Notes: generated by a model not told the origin, from the sequence alone. Positions 11,401-22,312 are shown, counted from the first letter of the stretch. The stretch is DNA of 64,000 nucleotides from Pachyseris speciosa (GCA_016490735.1 JAEMWC010000155.1:792501-856500), one strand, 5' to 3'. Numbers and translations are program-made.

Positions 11401-13082
11401 TAGTTTTTGTACTGGTGCCCTGTGGTTCCTCTTCTTTGTTCATTAGCCTGTGGCGTACCACTCCATGACAGTTTTCAAGCCAAACCTTGTTACTTACGAT
11501 ACTACTTTGTCTGCATTCATATTTTCAGACTGACAGTTTTTTGGAGGTAAAGCTGTGGCCTTCAGATCTCTCAAAGACCGAGTTTATTGAAGCAGGGTGA
11601 GTAATGATTGGTTGTTGTATCTAAAGCAAAAACATGTTGAACTAGAGTCAACTTCAGTCCAATGAAAGTTAATTTTTTGAAATTTCACTCCCATAGATGG
11701 AAAATGGAAAAGATGGAAAAAATAGAAAAGGAAGGCAGACATAACCAGGAGGACAACTCAAGTAATGATAAAAACTTTATTATAACATACAGAGTACTGA
11801 TCACTTGATTCGTGGTTGTGACAAGCATCCTCATTTCCTCTATATAAGGAGCTTTAGCGATGGCAAAGGCGACAAAAACGTTCTATTAAAATTTAACTTC
11901 TTGTTTTGTAACGCTTTTGCGATTATTCCAATTTGCTTAACTTGGAAAATGCTGACAAACAATTCCGGGGCTAAATTACCATGAACGGCGTCAAAGTCTG
12001 CAAATGAAAGACAAATTTACAGTTATGTGCTCATGTTCTCGAGAAAATAGGCCTAAAATTTGGTCAATTCACATTGCTGTTTTGCAATTGATGGCAAAGA
12101 AATGTACCAAAATGTAGAACGCACGTGCAGAGCGATTGTCTTTGCTCATTAAGCTTATTGTTTTGTGGTGTTTTCATTGCTGTTGTCATCCTTGATGCTG
12201 AAGCTCCCTTATGGCAGTCCCCAGACAGTTGCACACAGTGAGTGGGATGTAACACAAACAGCAAAACTTTGTCCACGGCAGAATCACCTGCTAATTGATA
12301 CTTGAATCTCCAAACTACATGTACGCTTACATAGTTACTAGAATTTAAACACAAATTTATAATTTACTTTATCCAGGGCACAGATGTTTAATGGTCAAAC
12401 AACTGCGGCTGGACCCAAAAGATCAGAAGGTGAATGACTTTTATTCCCTGGGGCTTCCATTCCATGCTCACATTTTTATAAAGTAATGTTGACGTATGCT
12501 TCTCTGCAGAGGTTCAAGCACACTTGTAATAGTTAGATTCTAGGGTCAGTGGTTGGATCGGTAGCTTCATTGTTGTGTTATTCCCTAATTCTAACGGGGG
12601 GGGGGGGATAGTATTTGCTTCTAGTTGCTTTGTACTGGGTATCCTGTGAAGGGCAAGCGTCCTATCCTTAAGGTGGATTTCCACTGTCGCGTAATTTTTC
12701 CTGCTCACGGACATAAACTTGAATTGGCTTTAGGTGCGTAAATAAAATAGAGACGATGTGTGAAAAACTGCGGGTAAACGCAAAAGTTGAGCGAGGTTCA
12801 ACTTTTACGTTTACACGCGCTTTTTCACACATCGTCTCGATTTTATAAATTATTATAAATTGCGATAATTACAGAGGTATCTGGGTTGGTTTTAACTTAC
12901 CTGGCGACACATTCATAAAACAGCCCAGAGGGCAAACCCTGTTTAAATTTCCTGTTTTTTCTTTGCAGATTTCGTGGTTCTCAATTGATGGCGAGCCATT
13001 TGAAGCGAAAGCAATAACAATAAGTCTTTTACCCAAAAAACTGCACTTTTTCTTTAATCCAGATGAGATTCAAGAAAGCTGA
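4714..13082 (+). CDS. AGK: Acylglycerol kinase, mitochondrial (complete gene, 14 coding exons)
   Basis: The homologue of animal AGK phosphorylates mono- and diacylglycerol to lysophosphatidic and phosphatidic acid; the human protein also serves as a subunit of the mitochondrial TIM22 translocase. Exons: 4714-4823, 4968-5007, 6370-6446, 6978-7056, 7279-7374, 7552-7584, 8096-8193, 9321-9390, 9712-9791, 10180-10237, 10621-10869, 11529-11596, 12384-12429, 12969-13082. All have GT/AG borders and compatible phases; they total 1218 nt, i.e. 405 aa plus stop, close to the 422 aa of human AGK. The start sits in a good context (AACATGGCGG). Residues 18-33 form the N-terminal hydrophobic segment, and the lipid-kinase nucleotide loop GGDGT is at residues 127-131. 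NPAAG, IPIGVIPLG, WGAFRD, KFWLVGP and the C-terminal WFSIDGEPFEAK and LLPKKLHFF match the family. At exon 9 the donor at 9792 keeps frame while a stronger-looking one at 9796 does not. The exon 13 acceptor at 12383 is preferred over 12376 because it alone keeps the frame into exon 14. Introns hold SINEs and fold-back elements. Confidence 0.95.
5385..5550. repeat. Dispersed repeat, copy 1 (AGK intron 2)
   Basis: The segment from TTGACTTGGCTAA through the TAGCACTTTAAA end is clearly similar to 44935-45090, in the same orientation. It has no coding potential. Confidence 0.7.
5729..5979 (+). mobile_element. tRNA-derived SINE, family A, copy 1 (AGK intron 2)
   Basis: The tRNA-like head has an A box around GGTGTAGTGGACAGGTGAGA and a B box GGTTTGATTCCC (5788-5799). 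The body contains TTCTCTACTCTGCTCCGAGA and ACTCCGGTTTTCCC and ends in an A/T-rich ATTT tail. A second copy lies on the minus strand at 52290-52543. Confidence 0.85.
8262..8360. mobile_element. Degenerate piggyBac-like MITE (AGK intron 7)
   Basis: The core TTTTACTCTGGCTAACGCCA and the end GGTGAAAGGG match the two complete copies at 40719-40812 and 40832-40924. Here the terminal TTAA sites are lost. Confidence 0.7.
8375..8515. repeat. Inverted repeat around CCTAGGTCAAAATG-type arms (AGK intron 7)
   Basis: TCTAGGTCAAAATGAAATTC (8414-8433) is mirrored by GGAATTTCATTTTGACCTAG around 8474-8493. A related segment is in intron 2 near 5240-5345, where CAGGTAAAAAATAA and TTATTTTTTACCTG-like arms flank an AACCTAGGTT motif. 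Confidence 0.6.
8528..8671. mobile_element. Fold-back MITE, 144 bp (AGK intron 7)
   Basis: GGTAATTGAACT at the left and AGTTCAATTACC at the right bound a near-palindrome of about 70-bp arms, with the centre rich in GCGC. It is followed directly by a second inverted pair (8675-8900). Confidence 0.8.
8675..8900. mobile_element. Inverted-repeat element, about 225 bp (AGK intron 7)
   Basis: TTATTACACCCATTTTGAAA near 8676 is mirrored by TTTCAAAATGGATGTAATAA near 8876-8895. The spacer is AT-rich with no ORF. Confidence 0.65.
8985..9062. mobile_element. Small hairpin MITE (AGK intron 7)
   Basis: GTAGCCTGCAAA near 8986 and TTTGCAGGCTAC near 9050 bound inner arms ACAGATGTATTTCT and AGAAATACATCTG. 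It is a stem-loop of about 75 bp. Confidence 0.8.
9835..9990. repeat. Short interspersed repeat with inverted core (AGK intron 9)
   Basis: AGGGAGCCCAG and CTGGGCTCCCT form an inverted pair of 11 bp separated by about 27 bases. It is preceded by a CAGTTCAGTTCAGTGC stretch. It looks like a SINE or MITE fragment of unknown family. Confidence 0.5.
10977..11355 (-). mobile_element. tRNA-type SINE body, family B, copy 1 (AGK intron 11)
   Basis: The segment with CGGTTTATTGTCCTTATCCG and AGAAGACTAGAAAGTCTAAC is shared with 16395-16530 and, in opposite orientation, with 27625-27760. An (ACTT)n tract sits at its left edge (10977-11012), which would be its 3' end if the family reads on the minus strand. 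No tRNA head is visible here. Confidence 0.7.
12746..12845. mobile_element. Fold-back MITE (AGK intron 13)
   Basis: AATAGAGACGATGTGTGAAA at about 12747 is mirrored by TTTCACACATCGTCTCGATT at about 12823-12842. Inner arms GTAAACG...AAAAGTTGA and TCAACTTTT...CGTTTAC extend it to a hairpin of about 48-bp arms. Confidence 0.85.
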
Positions 13083-13499
13083 TCCATTGGAGTTTGGTGT
13101 GATTGCTTATGTGCGGGAGATAGGATGTTCAAAAAGAACAGAAGGCTGAGTGATAACAACAACATTAGCTACCTCCCAGAAGATTGCCTTAACGAGTCTT
13201 GCGAAGGCTCCATGAACGACTGTTTCCTTTGAATAACGAGAAGAGTTGATGATGTTCAAATGCAAATCGGAAGAACGATGGACACGGAGTGGCTATCTGT
13301 TGCCAACGGTCTCGCTCAACACAACATTGATAACATTTTTAGAGTAACGCGTATGTTTCCACTCGCCTGAATGATAGTGCGAACTGTTTACCGTTGGATC
13401 TGATGTTGTTGCTTTATTTTCTCACAAGAAATTTTGCGCGTTTTATGAACTGTTAATAGGTGGAAAAATGTGGCATTGTAAATTGTTCGTGCATTTTTG

Positions 13500-13505
13500 A
13501 ATAAA
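13500..13505 (+). promoter_or_regulatory. AGK: Candidate polyadenylation signal of AGK
   Basis: AATAAA lies 418 bases after the stop codon. A second AATAAA at 13668-13673 could serve a longer 3' UTR. Either is plausible. Confidence 0.5.
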
Positions 13506-13689
13506 AATGCAGCAACTCAGTTGCATGCTCTTGTCCTCATACATTCAATTTTAGGTCATTCTTGATGAAGTTAAAAAGGTGTTTTCTTTTGTGGCTGATT
13601 TACTGCTAAATTTTAAAAATCAAATTAACAGAAGGTTATCTGTGAACAGACAAACTAATTTATATCAATAAAACAATATCAAACTTGAA

Positions 13690-14257
13690 CTTTTGTAGTG
13701 TTGTAATTCTTTGCCATCCTCTTAAAATGACTGGGGTTTATGCGGAAAAAGCTGTTTCAACTGATTTTATTTCTGAATAACTCGCCTACACTCTGCATAT
13801 CAAACGAGCTGGAATAATCGCGAAGTGATTTCAATAACGTGAATTCGTGTTTTGAAATGATGTATTCGTTGCCATTCCTGTCGTTGTACTGAAGTCCTTT
13901 TCAAAATACGTCCGTAGATTGTTAGCTGTGAGCTTAGTGTTTCAAGAGGTTTTGTTAAACCCAGCGGCCTTTAAAAGCTGTTGCATAATCTCAACCTAAA
14001 ACACGCCAGGCGTTACGGTTACGGGATATATGTATGTCCCTTGCAATAATCACGGTAGAACCCCATTAATATAACTCACTGCAAGGGAAATAGAGCACTG
14101 TTCCTTTAAATATTTTGGGGGTCAAAACTTAGACGATGCCATACATGGAATGAAGGGTGATAAACTAAGAGAAGCAAGAAAGGAAAGCAGAAAAAAAAAC
14201 AATCAAAACCACAGCTCTCGCATTTCAAGGTACGCAAGCAAGGCCCACCGTGATACC
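13690..14257. other. No gene recognised
   Basis: AT-rich intergenic DNA; no convincing exon, RNA gene or repeat structure was found. Confidence 0.5.
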
Positions 14258-14438
14258 CATTCGCCACTTCCACATCTCCCATAATACACTTTGTTTGCCC
14301 CCCCAAAATTTTGCATAAGCATTGTTTTCGATTTCTCTCGGGATGTTTGTTAGTCCCAAGAAAATTTGAAAACAATGGTTATGCAAACTTTTGGGGGGCA
14401 AACAAGGTGTATTATGGGAGATGTGGAAGTGGCGAATG
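14258..14438. mobile_element. Fold-back element with about 83-bp arms
   Basis: CATTCGCCACTTCCACATCT at 14258 is perfectly mirrored by AGATGTGGAAGTGGCGAATG ending at 14438. Complementarity continues through TTTGCCCCCC/GGGGGGCAAA to the CATTGTTTTC region, leaving a loop of about 15-20 bases. There is no ORF of its own. Confidence 0.9.
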
Positions 14439-14569
14439 AAAAGATTGTGGCTTCTTTCAAGAACGCATGTCTATCCCCAACTGTAATGGTTGAATGGTGT
14501 ACATTCCAGCGGGGATGAAAAATAAAAATGGATTGGATACGCTTTTGCTGTGGAGCAACTAAAAACCGT

Positions 14570-14637
14570 TATCATTATCATTATCATTATCATTATCATT
14601 ATCATTATCATTATCATTATCATTATCGTTATTATTA
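14570..14637. repeat. (ATTATC)n microsatellite
   Basis: About eleven tandem TTATCA hexamers produce Tyr-His and Asn-Asp pseudo-peptides on the two strands. Confidence 0.97.
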
Positions 14638-14767
14638 TTTGATTCTCTCCAGTTGTCAGGTGTTCTACTGGGTAGTGTTGATTGTGTCTCAGCAACTCCC
14701 CGTAGCTTAGAGACACAACACTTTCCGCAACAGGTGAGCAGTTCCAAGAATGGCCGATAATTGTACA

Positions 14768-14768
14768 C

Positions 14769-14810
<42 letters not shown>
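14768..14810. repeat. (ATT)n microsatellite
   Basis: A run of about 13 ATT units. Confidence 0.97.
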
Positions 14811-15201
14811 TTATGCCCAGAAAAAAATTAGTAAAACTCCCTCACATGAGACGCCGAACCAGCATTTTATCCGTAGTATTGGGATGTACTTTTTTGCCAA
14901 GACAAGTCTTATTCAAAATCATTGGCCAACGACGCGAAAGCAACAGTGAAACGCGGTTTGTTTGTATAATTTTTTTTCTGACAAGGGGTCAATTATACAA
15001 AGAAACTTCAAGTCTTGAAGCATTTTATGAATTGAAAATTAGTGACTGGCAACGCATTAGCATGTCAAGTGCAAACCAAGGCAATGCAATGAAAAGCAAT
15101 GTAAGGAACCAATCAGAGAAGAGTATGGTGCACGTGCAGTGAAGGGGCGTGCAGTTGCAAATTTGTTTAAATTTATTCAAATGTTACTTTTTTTGTAATA
15201 G

Positions 15202-15323
15202 AAGTCGACCTGTGATGGACGGAGGCATGTTCAACTTCGTTCTCCAGAAATCGATTCAAAACAGCAACAAAGTAGCTTGAATATGGTAGAAAATTTGAAG
15301 ACAAGTGAAGAGGAGAGGGGAAG
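15202..15323 (+). CDS. Candidate exon of an unidentified gene
   Basis: This open segment begins after TTGTAATAG and ends at the donor AG|GTTAGT. It is open from its first base and encodes a polar peptide that includes SPEIDSKQQQSSLNMVENL and TSEEERGR. It ends with two bases of a codon that the next candidate exon (15517-15651) completes in frame, which supports a real pair. I do not recognise a family, and no initiating exon was found. It could also be an internal exon of a longer gene or a fortuitous match. Confidence 0.4.
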
Positions 15324-15516
15324 GTTAGTTATGCGTCATTGGTTTTTTTATTTCCTTCCAACTTACTTGGCAAGGAAGTTTCGCCTCGCTTGTTTTATGT
15401 CTGTGAATGTTCTCATATTCCCTGAGTCGATTTTACAGCTCCCAGCTATTCAGAGCAACGTTCGCTTGAGGCAACTGTTCACCCATAACAGAAGTATGAT
15501 CTATTGGTCCTTGCAG

Positions 15517-15651
15517 AAAATTTCCAGAGCAAGGGAAAGAAAATTTAGAAGTCGGTGACGCCGAAGTACAGTCTTTGTTCAGCGCTTACAAGCAACAACG
15601 CCCTCTAAAACAACAAGTTGCGCTGCTTTCAAGACCAAGGAAATTTGTGAG
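15517..15651 (+). CDS. Candidate exon of the same unidentified gene
   Basis: The acceptor is CCTTGCAG and the donor AG|GTAAGT, both near consensus. It is phase-compatible with 15202-15323. The peptide includes KENLEVGDAEVQSLFSAYKQ and ALLSRPRKFVR, hydrophilic and possibly helical. The intron between the two would be 193 bases. No downstream partner exon with the required phase was identified with confidence. Confidence 0.4.
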
Positions 15652-16139
15652 GTAAGTCTTGTTCTAATCCACTACCAAACGAAACAATTTTATTTTCTGC
15701 ATTCGAACTGAAGTGCTGCTATACAAACTGCAGAAACAAACTAAATTTACTATCTCGCCTACAACTTGTTTAATTTATGATGATCTTTTCGCCTGGTGAT
15801 TTATATGAATAAAGAAACTTTAATTTCATTTCGAAGTTTCAGTTTATAAAGAAAAAACTAGAATTGAATTAAAGTACTTTTGATACCTCTTAATAGTTCG
15901 AACGGTACATGCGAGTTTGGTAAATTTGTCCAGACCTTGCAAAATGTCTTTTTCTAGTGTAAATTCTTGAGCAAATTTCCAATTTTATGTGAAGCTTTTG
16001 TTTTTAATATAGATATCTGCTCACTTCGCTCTATATGACCAAATCCCGATCCTATCCGTCCTATTCCTACCGACCACAACTTCGAAGTTTGCGTCAAGAG
16101 ACAGAATGGATAAAAGCACCTAACAATAATATTTTTTTA

Positions 16140-16575
16140 TATTTCTATTTCGCATTTTCTATGAAATAATCAAATGCGCCTTACAACACTGGTCGGGGGA
16201 CTTATCCAGACTGCTCATAACGCAGGTTACAATTAATGAAGCAACAGTAGAGTTATGAGTGCCTCCCCGGTAATGTAGATATCAAATTAAGACAGACACT
16301 AGGCGTAAATTCTGACAAAGTAGGCGGTTATTTTCGCCGGTTGCCGGCTTCTAATGAAACCCCTGCTAGGGGTGGTCACTGCCAGAGTTTTATTACGTCC
16401 CTAGTGGTTCTTTCGCCTCCCACAGAATCAATTATGAAGAGTTGTGAGACGGGGCCTACGGTTTATCGTCCTTATCCGAGAAGACTAGAAAGTCTCGCCG
16501 TTTGTAGATGTCTTTACAAAGGCAGCACTTTCTCCTCAATTATTTAAAGACCCTGAGTGTTGGTCCGGCCGGTAT
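16140..16575 (-). mobile_element. SINE family B, copy 2
   Basis: The copy contains CGGTTTATCGTCCTTATCCG (16457-16476) and the block around GACAGACACTAGGCGT, both shared in reverse with 27625-27915. The right end carries GGTCCGGCCGG, and a tRNA-like head expected beyond it is not visible. The left end has AT-rich sequence with CATTTTCTATGAAATAATCA-like similarity to the other copy. Confidence 0.75.
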
Positions 16576-18180
16576 GTCCGGCACATACCTTTAATGATTT
16601 AAGCACAACCCTGTTAGAAAGTTCAGCTCAAGTCTACCGCCTTCCTGACAGAGCAAAACACTGAGAAAATGTGAAGATAACATTATCTAAGTGTAGACTG
16701 AAGGCTCTAAATTACTTTCTGTCAGCTAATAATACGAAAGGAAAATCGTCAAATCGCCTTCTGCTGTGAAAAAACAAGTTGTAGTGTTATACAATAACCA
16801 TTGTATTCTTCTCATAGAAAGCTCGAGCGCATAATATTGTGTAACAAAGGTATACTTAAGGAGGCTTTTTTGGCCATCTACACTTGTTTTCTCTTCAAGG
16901 AATTATATTATGGTATCAAAAACATTTTTGGCAAGATTTCCGCACAGCCCCATATATTAATTATGCATTCAATCTTTGTTCTAAGAAAACAATAGCGGTA
17001 ACAATGGTCAGCCTTTTGGAAACAGGAAACTTTTGGCGCGTTTTTCCTTCCAAAGCCCTAATTTCAATTAAATCTTGCTAGGTTTTTTTCCGGAGTTTTA
17101 AAGTAATTCAGTTTTGCTGTGCATTGTAGGTGATTCGAATAAATTTTAGCGGCAGGGTTTAGCGGTTAAATCGCTGTGTGGTTATCGTCAATCTGTTGTA
17201 TTTGTAGGCAAAATGTTTGAAAATAAAATAATTTTCTTACCTGGTGTAGCTCGTTCTTTTCTATCCTTGTCGAAATTTTGCTGGAGCTCATGACTTAAAT
17301 TTCTTTGGAGGAAAATGTAAATTTAACCTTTCTTGCGCGCATCACGAAAAGCAGATCACGAAGGGAGCATAGACTGTTTACTGGTGCGTTTGGAACCCTC
17401 TTCCTCGTCTTTGCGGACTTCGTAGAGGTCAGAGATATGCATGGGAATTTGTCCAAAGTGTTCTTTGCCTTAGTGCTGACGCCACATGTATTCGTGTAGG
17501 TCGCCCTGGAAAAGTTTTTTTGATGTTCCTGTTCAGCATAAACCTCGCCTTACTCCCCACCCTGTATTTTCAATGCCGCGTGTATGGGCACCAGTGTCTG
17601 GTTCTGAAACTTTTAGGCTGTGGTTGGCATGGCTTGTTGTTCAATTCCTAATTTTCTTTTTTATATATCTAAATGGACCAATCAAAGGGTAGAGGAAACG
17701 CATTCTTTTGTGCAAAGAAGGTCTCTTGTGCATTTCTTTTGTGTATATTGTTATGAAGATTTTTTTGGATGGATAGGTAAGATAAAACTTAGTTATTGAC
17801 GAGTACCTTGCAACTGGTTTGTGTAGCGCAGTGGTAAGGTGACGGACTGGTAACAGAAAGCCGAGCGTAGGGCGATGGATCAAAGCCCAGTAGAGCAGTC
17901 AAATAAATTCAAAGAGATAGAGAATAAAAAGGGAGCCTTGGGATTGAAAAATAGTGGAAAAATAGTGGGGAAAAGAGTCGGGGGAAGAGGAGGAATGTGG
18001 GACAGAAAAAGAGAGAGAAACGACACAGTTAATTGAATCCTCTTTTATTGCTACAGTAAGTAATAATTAGCAATGTATATATGCGAAACCCTTGGGAATA
18101 AAAACAATGAAGGGCATACATAATTAATGAAATAGAATGTATAATTAATGTATGGGGTTATATGGAAATTTTTCCACATT
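16576..18180. other. Mostly unassigned; one tRNA-like SINE trace
   Basis: At 17817-17890 GTAGCGCAGTGGTAAGG followed by GGATCAAAGCCC resembles degenerate A and B boxes of a tRNA-derived SINE. Otherwise no gene was recognised; the short open frames here lack splice context and family motifs. Confidence 0.4.
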
Positions 18181-18279
18181 TTTTAATTCACATTGTGCCT
18201 CTTGGTAGTTGTGATTGAAAAATATTGAAACCACGGACACATCAAAAATCTCCTAATTTGCACTAAATATATTAAGCTG

Positions 18280-18500
18280 TTTTCGTAACCTAGGAGACTC
18301 AGTGTAAATTGAAAATGCTTTGCTATAATGATGATTCCTTGAACAGAGAAGAAAAGGTTCAAAACATTTCCTTGTAAAGCTTGAAGAAAATGAGCAAAAT
18401 CGACCTTTAAAAAGTTTATTTGTAGATTCTTTTCTAATTTGGCCTCCAGGTTGTGAGACTTGAGTAGTTTACACTCTTGAAGTTTCGTTATGAAGTGTTT
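18280..18500. repeat. Half of a fold-back element also present at 55612-56235
   Basis: Segments such as TTCCTTGAACAGAGAAGA, TCTAATTTGGC and GTTTACACT recur in the same order at 55985-56235. Here only one arm is visible. Confidence 0.75.
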
Positions 18501-18875
18501 GACTGGATTTCGAGATAATTGACTTAACAAACGAAAACTAACGACTGTGGTGTGCGTTTCTTAGAACTCCTGAAAGCAATTGGCCTTCGAAAAACTATTT
18601 TACACCCTCAATTATCTTTTGCGAAATTTTATTTTTAAAGATTTTGAAACTTAAAACGATGAAAAATACACAGGATTTGAAAAGGCATTGAGCTAATTTG
18701 CCTTTAAAATTCACTAGGAATCGATAAAAAATAAATTTGAAAACTATTACCATTCGTCGAGTTTTAACAGAACTACCTTCTAAACTTTTAATATATTTTT
18801 CTAATGAGGTTATATCCCTGCCATTCTCTTTTGTTTCTTGAATCTACTCCAAGCCAAGCATCGCTTACGACTATA

Positions 18876-19157
18876 GAGCGCTTTTCAATTGAGTGTCGTA
18901 AAACCAAAACCAAAGCAATAAGTCTGACCAATCACAACAGAAGTAAGCAGTGCAACGAGCCAATCAGAATACGAAGCAATTACATGTAGCCGACGCAAAG
19001 CGCGGGAAAATACGCGCGTGCAAGTCGCGATTGGTTTTGGTTTTGCTTCTCATTGGTTGAGAAAGTGGCGCGAGTTTTCCTGGCCAATCACAGAGCGGAG
19101 CAATGCAAAACCAAAGCAAAACCATAATTACTTTCGACACTCAATTGAAAACCGCTC
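18876..19157. mobile_element. 282-bp MITE, copy 1 (TA target site)
   Basis: The ends GAGCGCTTTTCAATTGAGTG and CACTCAATTGAAAACCGCTC are flanked by TA on both sides (18874-18875 and 19158-19159). A copy of identical length lies inverted at 45369-45650. Terminal inverted repeats with a TA duplication point to a Tc1/mariner-type transposase source. Confidence 0.9.
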
Positions 19158-19251
19158 TAAGAAGTATTTGAAATTAATGTTTATACTGATTAGACAGGTA
19201 GTGATTGGGTTGAAATAATGTTGAAATAATTTTGTTAATTCTTCATTTTTA

Positions 19252-19509
19252 GTTCTTTTTCCCGACCTGCTGGGCATCAAGTATACAGCTAAAACGAACA
19301 CCAGCGTCAACGCACTCCTAAGTGCCTTCCCACAACCACATGTGGTTAGCCTCGGATCCCTAAAACATGTCAATGGTCTGCCCAGAACCACAGCTCGTCC
19401 AATGGTCCAACTTCTACCACAGCCCGTCCAACCACAGCACAGCCAATCAGTTCAGACTACCATCAGCTTCTCAACTAATCAAGGAAAAGAAAACATCTTC
19501 AGTGTTATG
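19252..19509 (+). CDS. Low-confidence candidate exon
   Basis: The region from the acceptor TTCATTTTTAG to the donor ATG|GTCAGT is open in one frame for 85 codons, rich in Gln, Pro, Ser and Thr (QPHVVSLGSLKHVNGLPRTT). A second frame is also open over the last half. Its phase does not follow directly from the 15517-15651 exon. No family is recognised. Confidence 0.2.
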
Positions 19510-19559
19510 GTCAGTCTTTTCCTTGTGGGTTGGGAATGGGAGGTTAAATAAGAGCTCTG

Positions 19560-20870
19560 GATGAACCTTACAAAGCATACTTTATCCACACACGTTCGGC
19601 CAGAATAAAGTCCGTGGAGTTCTAATTCGATTTAATTTAATTTTAGTTAGATTAGCTAGCGGGTCCCCTGGGTTGGCTGGCTCCTTCCCTTAGGAAGGTT
19701 ATTCGGCCAATTATTAGATTCGATCGGCTATACTTTTTCTTCGATTATTTGATTTTTACGATCGGTTCATTTTTCAAGTTCATCGACTTAAAATTCGATT
19801 TTACCGGGAACACGTCGCCGTCGCCGTTCTTCTCGTCGTCGTCGTCGTCGTTGACGGACCTCCCGCTTAGTTGCGCGAAAATTCAATTACTGATTTCTAC
19901 TAACACTTCACTTGCCAGTCTAGCGCTGTATTAAGTGAAGCTTTTTTATCGTAAGGTTCAACCAGACCTTAATTATAAAAAAGAACTTTTAGAAACTAGA
20001 GACTCTAGGCCATTCAACTGTTGTATGGAGATCTTATTTGGCCACTCCTTACATGTTTAGTGGCTTCTCTAGTTATAGGGAGATAGTTAGCCAGGCTCGC
20101 AATTTTGGACGGCTACTGGCTTTCTGCTAGTATTACATATTAATTTTCATAGAAAATTGTTGACTTCGAAACAGGAGGTTTGGAATGTAGACGATAGCGC
20201 TCCCCCCTCCAAATTTGCGAGCGTAGACCAGTTGACAGGAGACTCATGACTTAATAATCTTATTCAGACCGGGGCTTGTCTTGGAACCGCCTGTTTACCC
20301 CTATCCGCCGGACTGAATGGGATTAATAGCTAGTGGGGTATCATGGGACAATGCACACACCATAGTGTAGAACGTTTAGAACTTAAGTGTTAGCTTAAGC
20401 GTCAAAGACGGAGAATCGTCACCCTTATGGAGCGGGACCATAGTCAGTCAGAGATAGCAAAGACAGCCCAGGAGTGACAGGATTATGATGTGGCAGACAA
20501 TTAGAAGGATTCTCTTGCTATGGCAGCGTGGACACCGAGACGAATACGCGAACGCGGCGAGGCGAGTAGCGTATATCTGTCTCCTTGTTGATCTTGCCTC
20601 GCGGGAGGAGTCTTCTCTGTAACTGAGATAGGCCTGCATTGCACCTGGCGGGCGAGGGAGCTTAGATAGTCTACATATCATCCTCACAACCTTTGGAGAC
20701 GAGACATCCTTCAGCTCCTGACTACATTGGCTCAGCGGTGGTATGTTACTGGCACAACATTGGCATTACGTTGGTGCCGGCCGGTCGAAGAAAGAACAAC
20801 AAAGATGACTTGGTGTGGTAGGTGCCTAGTACTAGTGTAGTCAGCAAAAGCAGACGAGGTAGCTGCCATA
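19560..20870. other. No gene recognised
   Basis: The region includes a TCG-rich tract (19803-19856) and mixed-composition DNA. TGGTGCCGG at about 20774 and 21072 resembles the primer-binding start of some LTR retrotransposons, but no LTR pair or coding region supports that. A short ATG-led candidate (20877-20919, MEDDDGPNRIPTQK, donor GTATTG) is noted but weak. Confidence 0.35.
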
Positions 20871-20919
20871 CTGGCGATGGAGGACGACGACGGACCCAAC
20901 AGGATCCCGACCCAAAAAG

Positions 20920-22310
20920 GTATTGAAATACAAAGCAAACTTTTTGCACTGTGAAAGTATTCCACTACCAAGCTCGCTAAAAACTGATTTATTTTCTTTG
21001 AACTGTGAGCGGAGCAAATGATTATCAGCCGCAACTGTTAGTAAAAGGATTAAGATTCAGCCTTCACTATTTTGGTGCCGGTAACCAGACTACTTTCTTT
21101 TGCAAAAGATTTATTATTGGAATTCAGAAAGAAGGGTAGACATCAAAGATAGCATATAACGATAATGATAATTGTATCACGACGGTTTTAACTTTCGCTG
21201 CTGGATGAAGTCCGAGACTCGTGTCAGAAGAAAGATAATTTGAGTCGGCGCTTCCTGCGGTTAAGAGAGTTATAAATCATGGTCTTGCTGCTTCGTTGAG
21301 GCTTACATCCAGCAACGTTGGCTAAAGCTGCTATATAAATACCAAATGGTACGTTGTGAAGATGTCTTGATTCGATGCAGCCACTGCAATTTACCTTGAA
21401 AGCGAAAATTTTTCAAGATATTCAATCGGGATTTAAAAGAATTTTTAATCGTAGTTCTGCAATGTTTTGGGGTTTCGCAACGCCTCGACGAGGAAAATTT
21501 TAGGATGTACCATATCTATCAGTGCGTCGTAGTGTAGCTTAGGAAGTTCAAAGCTCCAGTCGTAAAGATTTTCTTTTACTAAAAATCATCACATTGCAGT
21601 CGGTTGTATTCGAATGAAGGCGCCGTGAAAAAGCGCTACTGACCGGCCGGCATCCATCTCAGGTAAGGTTTAAATCCATCATCTGCCTTCGTTTCGACCG
21701 CATCAGAAGTCTACGACAGCCACGGAGAATCTGTAGAGCGGAGGAGCCAGTGATGATGTGCTAGGGCACTCCACCCTGGAGTGAGGTACGTGGGTTTATA
21801 ACGTGATACAGCCACGAAGCTGTATCACGCTGGAAAATACCACCAGCTCTTAATCATCGCGGCTTAAATTGAACTAATGACCAAATTGTAAGTACTTCCG
21901 ATACATGTCGTTATAGGAAAAGCGAGGGTTTCGAAATGGTGCTATCTTCCATACACGTTCAGTTAGTTCCGGACCGGATTTCGATTTGCAACTTCGAAAC
22001 TGTTCGGTATCATTCGGCTTTCGCAATCGGCTTTCGTGATTCGTCCGTTCGGCTTTCGATTACATGCACAGCTCGAGCGCCGTTCAGGCTTGGTATCATC
22101 TGGAATGATAGCAAGCAGTACTTAACTAATGTCTGTGCACAGTCCGGGGACCCTAAAGTGTTCCATTAGATCCGGGTGTCACGTTTTAACGACACAGGAC
22201 ACTTTTCAGTTTTCCGGTCGCCAAAATTTTCAAGTAGGAGCGCACCCCCTCACATACTTTAGTACCGTGGCTTAATTAATATAATTTTAATTACTTGTAA
22301 CTGATGTAGA
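20920..22310. other. No gene recognised; one perfect hairpin
   Basis: CGTGATACAGC and GCTGTATCACG (21802-21829) make an 11-bp perfect stem with a 6-base loop. TTCGGCTTTCG-like words repeat at 22010-22060. No coding evidence. Confidence 0.4.
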
Positions 22311-22312
22311 AA

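Noticed and set aside
12377..12383. Acceptor at 12376 for AGK exon 13
   Set aside because: It leaves one extra base relative to the phase of exon 14 and leads to an early stop there.
12510..12531. An extra AGK exon after CTCTGCAG at 12509
   Set aside because: All frames stop quickly or break phase, while exon 13 (ending 12429) joins exon 14 (12969) in frame and with conserved sequence.
14471..14950. Tyr/His-, Asn/Asp- and Ile-rich ORFs
   Set aside because: They come from (ATTATC)n and (ATT)n tracts.
20774..21090. Primer-binding-site-like TGGTGCCGG motifs as evidence for an LTR retrotransposon
   Set aside because: No LTR pair, polypurine tract or coding region was found near them.
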